Part shown: piece by piece, positions 55,483 through 64,000 of the stretch | Numbering within the stretch: position 1 is the stretch's first letter | Layout: the number at the start of each line of letters is the position of its first letter | Source: Lucifuga dentata | Lineage: Eukaryota > Chordata > Actinopteri > Ophidiiformes > Bythitidae | Direction of reading: 5' to 3' | Length of the DNA: 64,000 bases | Assembly: GCA_014773175.1 (NCBI GenBank) | Contig: VXCM01002534.1 | Span: forward strand, 89,311 to 153,310 | Translations under genes and position numbers: made by a program | The notes under the pieces: generated by a model | Databases searched by the model: none | Told to the model about the DNA's origin: nothing | What the model saw: only the letters and a program-made list of their open reading frames with translations

Positions 55483-57265
55483 CATGCACAGTGTGTTTAC
55501 GTGCATGTGTTTGCATGCATATGTGCTTGCGTATATGTGTGTGAGGACCTCCCTCCTGGGTGTTAATTGGGTCAGCTCTCCCCCATTAGGTCTCGGACCC
55601 GGGCCAAACTCTCTCCACCCCCCCCTGCAGGAGAAGGAGCCTCTCAGTCAGTTTATTAAACTCAATGTCATCCGGTTAATAAAATAACGAAACGTACACT
55701 TTAGTTTGTTTTTACTCAGTAAGTCACTGGCAAGTTTTTTCTTCCCTCTCTCATTTTTTTCTATAAGAAAAAAAGTCACAAAATGTCAGAAAAGTGAACC
55801 CAGCAAAAAAATAAAGTAAAAATAATAAAAAATATGATTTTCCTCCCTTAATCTCCCTTTAATACTGCTGTACTGAAACCTTTTCATTATATTAAAGCTT
55901 GTAAGAACAAATGCTAACCATGACTGAAAATAAAACTCTTTATATTACCATTTTACAGTATTTATCTTGTAATTTAATTTTAATATTTATGACCATTTTC
56001 TCAAAAAGTTATGAAAACCTTGACATTTCTGCCACGCCATGGCTTCTTTACCTTTCTTTACAGTGGAGCAATCGGAGGCTACATTGCTCAAGGGCACTTC
56101 AGCAGTGGTAATGACAGAGTAATCAGTTCTGCTCATTCTCTGCTCCCGCCCACATTTATCCTGCTGATCCAGGAGGCAAGCTCATGATGAAAATTACAGA
56201 AAATTCCCAAAATAAGTCGATTTATATGGGAAACATTGAAATAATTTCAAAATGCTGATTTTTACATGAATAATCTATTAATCTGTGTTCTTTTTCTTTT
56301 CCTTGGACAAGAACAAATAAGACTGAATACTCCTGTTTTTGCAGCGTCAAAGAGTGTGTAAATTCAGCAGACCTTTCCCAGATAAAGGTAAAAAAGAAAA
56401 AAAAACTTGCATAAATATTAATACAATAAAGGAAACAAGATGTCTTGTTTTCTCGAGGCTTGTTTTTATGCCACACCTCTCTCTCTCTCTTTCTCTCTGT
56501 GTATCTCTTTTGGTTTATCTCTCTTTCTCTTGAGCACATTCTGCCCCAGTAGGAATGTTAATGTCCTGTTCCAGTTGGCTGACGTGGTTTCTTTGCTCTC
56601 TCTCCGTCTCGACAGGGGGCACGGAGGGGATTGAGGGGCAGCGTGAGGTGAGGAGCTGCTGGGACAGGAAAAATATTCTATATCCTGGGTGACTCCACTC
56701 TTCTGGGGGATTACAAAGGGTTTAACTGGCGGATGAAGGGAAGCAAAGTGGTAAGTGACATTTCTGGTCTGGGAATATGGCAATCAACAGCGTGGAGCCC
56801 CGCCAAGTCCCCGGCCTGGCCAGAAAATGCTAAAAAGGCTTGGGAGAGTGTAAACAAATGCGGCACTGGCTAGCAGCGCGGGAGGGGAAGGGAGTGAGGT
56901 GGGGGGTGGGAGTGGTGGTGGAGGGGTGTCCAGGGGGACAGATCTGTTAACCATCAGTGGCTGTGTTTCATCCTGCCGCCCCTCTCCAGAACCTTCAAGG
57001 GAGGCTTTGTGTACCTGCTCCACAGACAGGAGCTGGGAATTTGGGGAACAGGAAACCAAGGCTTCCCTCCCTCCCTCTCTCCCTCTCATGGGAACCTTCA
57101 AAACACAAGGAGAGAGGAACAAACGCCAGGAGGCTTGCTGCTATTTGAATAACTCTGACGTGAAAACCTCATGGACTTATGTGCCCTGTTTTTGTTGTGC
57201 AAAGGACATTACATCTGAATGTGTGAGCTGGCTCCAGGATTTGAATTCTGCGAGTGTTTTACCAN

Positions 57266-57293
57266 CACACACACACACACACAAACACACACA
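57266..57293. repeat. (CA)n microsatellite next to an N
   Basis: CA repeat immediately after the single N at 57265; more CA lies at 57402-57427 and CT at 57500-57523. Confidence 0.93.
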
Positions 57294-57599
57294 CCCTCCC
57301 CATATTCAACCCCTGTTATGCCCTCACCACCCCTTGCTCTCTCTCTGCCCTCATACTTCCATCCTGAATAGTTATGTTGTACAGTATGCCATTCTAAACT
57401 CATACACACACACACAACGCACACACAGTTCCCAAGGTAAAGCTAATAAGGATACTTTAGCTTGTCCCACTGCTACTTCCCTCCTGTGCTGTTTTATAAT
57501 CTCTCTCTCTCTCTCTCTCTCTCTAAAAACACCAGCCAAATACACAAATCTCACCACACGAAATCCAAAGACCTGCATGCTTCAGCCTGAATAAAATGA

Positions 57600-57790
57600 C
57601 GCAATGGTATTTAAAACTCAATCCATAATTCATGATTCCTTCTGTGAATCAGCAGAGAATTAGAGCAATGGCAGAGTTCACTATGTTAATTGCTCCGGTT
57701 AGTTCATGAGCTGTCCGGGACTTTGCTGTGCAGCATATGCCAATTCCCATCAGCGCTTAGCATACAACAAGGATATTATTCCTGACAAAA
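57600..57790. promoter_or_regulatory. Candidate downstream enhancer block
   Basis: Repeat-free segment between CA/CT microsatellites and AT-rich DNA. It includes TTAATTGCTCCGGTTAGTTC and GCATATGCCAATTCCC, composition typical of conserved non-coding elements. Inference only. Confidence 0.2.
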
Positions 57791-58942
57791 GCTACTAGAC
57801 CTATTACTGTTTTACACTGTGAGTTCAGAAGAGTAATGCAATAGTAGTGTAATGTACATTGTAAATAATGTAATGTAAATAAAAAGTAATGTAATAGTAT
57901 TGCAGCTTGAGCATATAGTAAAGTGAAAAACTCCAATGATGATGGTGTAGAGTTTATAAAAATCTGATTGCTGCATCATACATGATCCATGTATTATCTA
58001 CTGTACGCCACCCAAATAATAAGGCAAAATATCCACAAAAGCAAATGTATGTGTCTTTATTAAACAAATCTTCAATGCAATCCAATACAATAACACTGCA
58101 AACTCAGTGTCTGAACAAAAATGGTTTACAGTATTTTGTGCTTCACATGGGAGTATCAGTTGCATGGCTTCTGCATTGGATTGCTTTATGTTGTAAGGGT
58201 GTTCTTATATTTTTGTCCACCCCCTTTACTGCTGCCACAAAGTAAAGAGGAGGCGGCCATAATTATTCTACTCAATTGATTTTATGTATCATAAAAAAAC
58301 TAAAACACTTTCTTCTTTTCTAGGAAGCAAAAGTGAATGAAACAAGCTCCTCATCTCTCTTCTACCTGGTAAGAAATCACAAAAAATTCAGACACCTTCA
58401 TCTTTTTTGGGGGACTAACATGGCCATAGCTTGTGTTAAACCTGACTTGCTGCGTGGTCACATTTAGCTTGATTCTACTAAACAGAAGTAAGTGGGCTGC
58501 TGTCTGTTCATTAATGCATGGAGCGATGAAGAGAAACTCTCCTCTCTGGCACCCGAGTTGACACAGATCATAAAGGGTTCATTGTGAATGCTGACTTGTC
58601 TCCCAGTATGCTAAATTAAAAAATGGATGTAACCTAATACGGGATGGTAGCTGCGATAAGATCTGGAGTCGGCCTGTGTCCCTGCAGGCCCTTCTCCTCT
58701 TCACGATACCACAAGGGAAGACAGTGCAGTGACAAGTGGTGTTCAGGAAACAGTGAACACCCTGCAGATGGACAGATAATATTTTTTTGGCAAATAAATT
58801 CATTCCTGAACCTTAAATTACATTTTCACCTCCCCAGCAATGTCTGCTCTCGAAGCCTGAGGGAGTGTTTGTCTGACTTGACGGGAGGGGAAAAAGGAAG
58901 TGCAAGGTGTTAGCTGACGGCAATCCCAGGTAGTGAGCTATC

Positions 58943-58946
<4 letters not shown>

Positions 58947-58993
<47 letters not shown>
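58947..58993. repeat. (GT)n microsatellite
   Basis: 47 bases of GT; further GT-rich sequence occurs to about 59145 and at 59321-59333. Confidence 0.95.
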
Positions 58994-58996
<3 letters not shown>

Positions 58997-59687
58997 TACG
59001 CGGACACACGTATGCATGTGTGTGCATGCATTCAATATATGTATGTGCTTGTGACTCTGATGTCTTTATGTGTATATTTTCTGTACTGCATCAATGGATT
59101 TCTGCATGTTTGTGTGCATGCGTGTGTGTGTGTGTGTCTGTGTAGAGAGTCACGGTGCAGTACCATGACAACAGTGGGGCTGTCTGATCCTCTCTCTCTA
59201 ATTGTCTGTGACCTCGTAACTGGAGACGCACTCTCAAGGCAGGAGGAGGGCCTTTCACACGGCAATCACTTTTGGATTTGTCCTCCATGCAACTACTGAA
59301 TACCACTGCCAACAAGAGGTGTGTGTGTGTGTGCATGTGTGCGTGCATGTAATTGTACTTTAATTGTACCACTTCTTTAGATTTAAATCCTTGCTGATTG
59401 ACAGTGAGGTATATTTAAGGTGGAAAGGTGTGTGTGGATTTTTACACGAATCAAATTGTAATTGCAGCATCGTTTCGCTTTATGACTCTGATCATGAACA
59501 TATATTAAAACATTTCTTTACCAGACTGAACAAATGTGGTTTTCAATATTATATTTATAATAAGTAGTAAGGTATGAGTTGTTAATTGTTCTTCTTTGGC
59601 TCTAAGCCTGAGGTAAACTTGTATCTGCTTGTTATAAGCAGGTGAGCCTGGATTTTCATGAGAGGGAAAATCCACTGGTGGCAGAAG

Positions 59688-60205
59688 TACCGTAAATACT
59701 CGAGATTTCACAAAGCAAATCGGGGATTAGCTTATACATGAGTAATTCAAATCAGATCCCAGAGAACGAAATTTCCAGGAGTGGAAATACTATCCATTAC
59801 TACCCATGGAAAATAGTTTAAATCATACCTTAGAATGATGTATTTCCTGACTAAACATCTTATTNACTACCCATGGAAAATAGTTTAAATCATACCTTAG
59901 AATGATGTATTTCCTGACTAAACATCTTATTAAGCACATTTTGGTGGCCAGTAAGCCGTCATCCGTCAGTTATGATAATCAGCTGCTGAAATAAATATCA
60001 TGTTTACCGGTATGGGGATTATTTTCAGAAAATCAGAGGAATACACAATACCCAGAAAAACAGGTAATTTGCTAAACAAATAAATTGATGAAACAACATC
60101 TGGGGGTCGGCTTATAGGAAGGTTTCTTTAAAAATCTAGATTTGCAGGTCAAAATCGGAGGTCTGCTTATACTCGAGATCGGCTTATAGTCGAGTATATA
60201 TGGTA
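59688..60205. mobile_element. Miniature DNA transposon with TACCGTA.../...TATGGTA ends
   Basis: The left end begins TACCGTAAATACTCGAGATT; the reverse complement of the right end begins TACCATATATACTCGACTAT and continues AAGCCGATCTCGAGTATAAG. The ACTCGAG/GGCTTATA words recur inside both ends. No coding region is present. A 66-bp segment is doubled around the N at 59865, so the true length is about 451 bp. Family is uncertain. Confidence 0.5.
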
Positions 60206-60593
60206 TTTGAATCCTTTACCAAGTAGAAATTCTAATATCAAGATGGAAAAATACTCCATTGCAAGTAATTCAGACATACAACAGTGAAACAGGCTTTAAT
60301 GAGCAGGTGAAACCATGAAAGCTGCTTTACTGATCCTTTATTTATTTATTCATGGTGATGGAGACTTTCTCTTACAATAAGGTGCATCTCACCAGTAGGA
60401 GGGAATTCCAAATATTTGGTGCAATCATATCATATAAGTTGTGGAAATGTCCAGTTGTCTTTATGTTGGACCAGGACGTGAAACCAATCAAAGATTTCTG
60501 CAGGCGGAACTAAGTGACGTCTTTTTCTATTGGAACCATTTTGATTATTATTATCTTTGATTTTTTTTTTTTTTTTTTTTTTTGTAGACTCTC

Positions 60594-60630
60594 AGCAGTG
60601 CTGAGAAAATAATATTTTCTCAGCACTGCT
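60594..60630. repeat. Perfect 37-bp palindrome
   Basis: AGCAGTGCTGAGAAAATA, one base (A), then the exact reverse complement TATTTTCTCAGCACTGCT. It directly follows a T-tract (60562-60583). Confidence 0.9.
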
Positions 60631-61180
60631 TCATGTTATCAGTAATTCTGAGTTCTGAGTTCTTTCGAGTTAATGACTCAAAGTCTCCTGGGTTAGAAGG
60701 GTGTGCCTCCTTGTCAGTCCACAGTTTTGTGTTTCCATCTTCTTCAAAAGTCTTGAAACCTCGCCGTTGCTGTTCAAACACAAAGCGAGTTTTTAGAGTG
60801 GCAGTTGGAAGAAACCAGTGACCTCAGAGATGTTTGGTCTTGCAGCCTCCATCCAGCTACTCTTTGCTGCGTCTTGGATCCCATGGGGATCACATGGAGG
60901 TGGAGAAGCTGAGGTGGGGNCTACTCTTTGCTGCGTCTTGGATCCCATGGGGATCACATGGAGGTGGAGAAGCTGAGGTGGGGTTACGTCTTGAGTGGGT
61001 TAGGACTGAGGTAGAGTAAGCACGCCCCGAAGTCCACGATGTCGCGAAGACCGTCTTGAATCATCAGAGAGTATCTTCCTTGCAGGAGCTAAAAAAAAAA
61101 ATGGTTCGGAAAGTTTCATTCCTGTATCAAAATGGGAGTGGTGGTTCCTTTATGCGAAACAATGGAAAGTTCCTGATTAA

Positions 61181-61764
61181 AGGACCATACCACCATTTTG
61201 CATGTTTGAGCTTAATATATTCAATTTTCATACACCTAAGGTTACTGACAATCATTTCCCAAAGGATAAAACTGTATTTCAGCTTTCCTGATGTTTTGCA
61301 AAACCTCTTAATCTTTCAAAATCAAATATTCAAGCGATACACCCACCCACCCACCCGATACATCCTTAAATATCAATGTTACGCCTGCAGTTATGCAAAA
61401 TTATGAAGTCACAGTCGTTAAAATTTTTTCGATAGGTCTTCTGTTGGAACTATATTCCCCGGTGGAGACATACATTCACTCCACGCTCTTTATTCGCTTA
61501 AACGCTAAAATTACGTAACTTTGGAAAAACCTGAATACACGTGTTGTTCATGATGGTGGTGGATTACCTATCCTAAGAACAGTTTCAGATATCAACAAGT
61601 TAACTTTAATAGCGTTCCAGAATGAACTGAAACAATGCAGGTAGGAAAAAAAAATTTAATTCACTGTTCCAGTAGTATGCTTTGGGAAATGGTTGTCAGT
61701 AACGTTACGTGTATGAAAATTGAAATTATTAGGCTCAAACATGCAAAATGGATGGTATGGTCCT
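61181..61764 (-). mobile_element. TTAA-targeting miniature transposon, copy 2
   Basis: Flanked by TTAA at 61177-61180 and 61765-61768, with AGGACCATACC/GGTATGGTCCT termini. Its right end is the reverse complement of the left end of copy 1 (44917), so it is inverted relative to copy 1. Length is 584 bp without assembly duplication. An expansion of CCCA units is visible at 61342-61354. No transposase. Confidence 0.8.
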
Positions 61765-61879
61765 TTAATAATAATAATAATTTTTTAAAAAATCTTCACA
61801 TACAGCTCTCCTGAGCTCTGTCCTGCCTCTTTATCTGTCCATCTGTCTTTCCTGTAGTCTGTCTAGCTGCTCTGATGTC

Positions 61880-62470
61880 TCTGTTGTGTTCCACCATAAA
61901 GGGGCCTCAGTAATGGCTGCTGTCACACACAAAGGTATTAAGGCCTAAAGCTTCTCTCTCCCCGACGCCATTGGCAGCTGGGCCAGGGGAATAATTTGAT
62001 TTGGTATTTTATGCTGGAAAAGAGCCTTTCTTCCCAAGCCACATTTGCGCTTGGCTTCTCCTCAGCTCCGCAGCCCCCTGAAAGACTTTACATGACATTA
62101 ACACATTTCAGAGAGCATTACGGCTTGAAAAGAGATTTGTCTAGACAAAGACATGGTTTATTTGTAGTTAAAGCTTCATTTCCTGCCTGTTCCTTCTCCT
62201 GCACTCTCTCCCTGCACCTTTACCNACTCCTTGCCAGTGCACAATGGTTGGCGCCCTGACAGGTAAGAGGATTTCAATTAGTTTACCTCGGAATGGGCCC
62301 TGCAAAACGTGATTAATGAAAGCAATTAGTCTCTGTCATGTCTTCAGCGCACTCCTTCTAAATCACTGGACTGCTCCTCACTGATGCTAAGAGCAAATTA
62401 CATCACCCGGATCTTCTCTCGCTCGCTCTGTCTGGCTGTTTATGAGCTCCCCACATCTCTATGAAGAGAG
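61880..62470. promoter_or_regulatory. Candidate downstream enhancer block
   Basis: Repeat-poor, mixed-composition sequence between the transposon copies. It contains GATTAATGAAAGCAATTAG (two homeodomain-type TAAT/ATTA cores, 62311-62329). One N is present at 62225. The call rests on motif density and lack of repeats only. Confidence 0.25.
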
Positions 62471-63465
62471 TAACAGAAAAGAAAGAGAGAAATGAAGTCC
62501 AGATGATACCCGTGTGTGTTTTCTTCTTTTTTACTCTTTAAGAGAATAAACCATATAAATGTCACAGATTGACTAATAATATTCAACCAATGAGCAGCGT
62601 GTTTGTTGATGAGTGGTAAATTAATCAGGGGTCCGGGGTTTTGCTCCGTTGATTATAACACAGATGATCTACGGCATCACATGTGTTTACACTTTAACAA
62701 TGCACTTTCCTCTCCGTAACATCATACAATGCAACCAAACTTCTAAACCCTTGTAGGATTTATGAGAGCGTGTTTTAAACTGTGCCTACACTTCCTGCCA
62801 CAGTCACGGAATTGCAGAGAATTTCAACCGGAAAACAAAATCAAATAAAAGGGAATTCAGCGAGGCGCAGATAATGTTTTGCTAGCTGCAGGCTAAAGTG
62901 GACATCAGCCAAGAGTAAGCACTGCCCACTAGGAGGGAAACCGCCCCACCTGCTCCAAAACCGCCGCATGCAGGCCTCCTCTTCTCACTATTTTCTCTCT
63001 TCTTGTTATAACTTCATGCCAGCATCCCACCCGTCTCACCCACCCACCAGCTCTCACCTTCTCTCTCTCTCTGATGCAGTTGCAGTATGTCTACGTGCCT
63101 TCATTTATATTTCTCATGCAGATTTCTGTCTCCCATTGCGCCGCCTTTTTGTTATGATGCTATGTTCATATGCTACCTGCTACACACATAGGAACTTTTT
63201 CAGGAATTCAGAAACTTTCCTTTTTTCACACCACGGAACCAGCAGCCATTTTGATAGCAGAACTATCATCACCGAGCCTTGTTTTTTAAACCTATTCAGG
63301 GTAGGTGCTTTCTTCAGTGATTGAGGGACTCCTGGGTGATGCTCACAATAATGAACATCCTGCTTGGTCAGACACAAGGATCACCAACACAAACATTTTT
63401 TTTTTTTTTTTTTTNTTTTTTTTTTTTTTTTTTATTCACATCAAAACAGCAACAACAAAACTTAA

Positions 63466-64000
63466 AGGACCATACCACCAATTTTGCATGTTTGAGCCCA
63501 ATATATTCAATTTTCATATACATAACATTATTGACAATCATTTCCTAAAGGATAAAACCGTATTTCAGCTTTCCTGATATTTTGCAAAACCTCTTAATCT
63601 TTCAAAATCAAATATTCAAGCAATACAACCACCTTAAAAAAATCAGTGTTTGGCCTGCTAATAGTTACACAGCCTTATGAAGTCACGGTCATTAAAATTT
63701 TTCAATAAATGCAGGTCTTCTTTTAGGACTACATTCCCTGGTGGAGACATACATTCATTCAGCACTTTTTATTGCTAAAACTACGAAACTTCAAAAAAAC
63801 CTGAATACTTGTCTTGTTCACAGTGATGGATTATCTATCCCAAGAACGTTTCAAATATCAAGTTAATTTTAATAGCATACCAGAATGAACTGAAACCAAT
63901 GGCAGTCTGGAAGGCATTAAAAAAAAAAATTAACTCACCATTCCAGTAGTATGCTTTGGGAAATGATTATCAGTAACGTTACATGTATGAAAACTGAATA
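63466..64000 (-). mobile_element. TTAA-targeting miniature transposon, copy 3 (cut by window end)
   Basis: Begins TTAA|AGGACCATACC and is collinear with copy 2 to the window end, where the far inverted repeat has started (TTTGGGAAATGATTATCAGT...). It directly follows a T-tract containing an N (63397-63433). Confidence 0.78.

Larger units (their letters stand above)
50746..64000. other. Downstream non-coding DNA
   Basis: No exon of a neighbouring gene was recognised on either strand. It holds a Tc1-like remnant (53637-54385), an ATAT/CATA-rich patch (54386-54960), a TIR element with single-N duplication (59688-60205), two TTAA miniature transposons, palindromes at 52245 and 60594, and several microsatellites. 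Repeat-poor blocks at 51420-52470, 52690-53050, 57600-57790 and 61880-62760 are enhancer candidates. Confidence 0.6.

Noticed and set aside
56899..57594. 231-codon open frame on the + strand downstream of eya1
   Set aside because: It crosses a single N, a (CA)n and a (CT)n microsatellite, has low-complexity composition and no family motif. It is open by repeat composition, not coding.

Overview
The window is vertebrate nuclear DNA, most likely from a percomorph-type teleost. The evidence is spliced genes with GT-AG introns, long (GT)n and (CT)n microsatellites, Tc1-type transposon remnants typical of fish genomes, and a compact copy of a gene that is far larger in mammals. I could not name the species. 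There is one protein-coding gene: a complete eya1 (eyes absent homolog 1) on the + strand. I see no other convincing protein gene, no tRNA or rRNA, no CRISPR array and no prokaryotic or viral system.

Layout. Positions 1-9400 are upstream non-coding DNA with one Tc1-like miniature element (4170-4550) and one 109-N gap. Positions 9405-10418 look like a promoter and a non-coding first exon. The main ORF starts at 17897 and ends at the TAG at 48632-48634. Sixteen constitutive exons give a predicted protein of 590 residues, close to the human EYA1 length I recall (592). The Tyr/Pro/Ser/Thr-rich transactivation half (residues 1-319) lies at 17.9-29.6 kb. The HAD-type phosphatase Eya domain (319-590) lies at 30.4-48.6 kb. 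All the catalytic residues I can place by family alignment are present: D326, D328, T500, K532, D554 and E558. A 3' UTR of about 2.1 kb ends near a poly(A) signal at 50721. Positions 50.75-64 kb are downstream non-coding DNA with several transposon remnants, a palindromic CpG-rich site and candidate enhancers.

How the gene works (family knowledge). Eya proteins are nuclear transcriptional co-activators recruited by SIX homeoproteins and by DACH. They also carry a haloacid-dehalogenase-type tyrosine phosphatase in the C-terminal domain. In vertebrates EYA1 acts in ear, kidney, branchial arch, placode and muscle development.

Most useful observations: (1) several frame-preserving alternative-splicing options in the N-terminal half, namely a 66-nt optional exon, a pair of 3' splice sites 48 nt apart, a NAGNAG acceptor and a symmetric exon with a weak acceptor; (2) a three-copy miniature transposon family with TTAA target sites and long inverted repeats; (3) a recurrent assembly artefact in which 63-67 bp of sequence is duplicated exactly on both sides of a single N; (4) several perfect palindromes and candidate regulatory blocks. 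I found no previously undescribed gene system; this is an ordinary developmental-gene locus with some noteworthy details.
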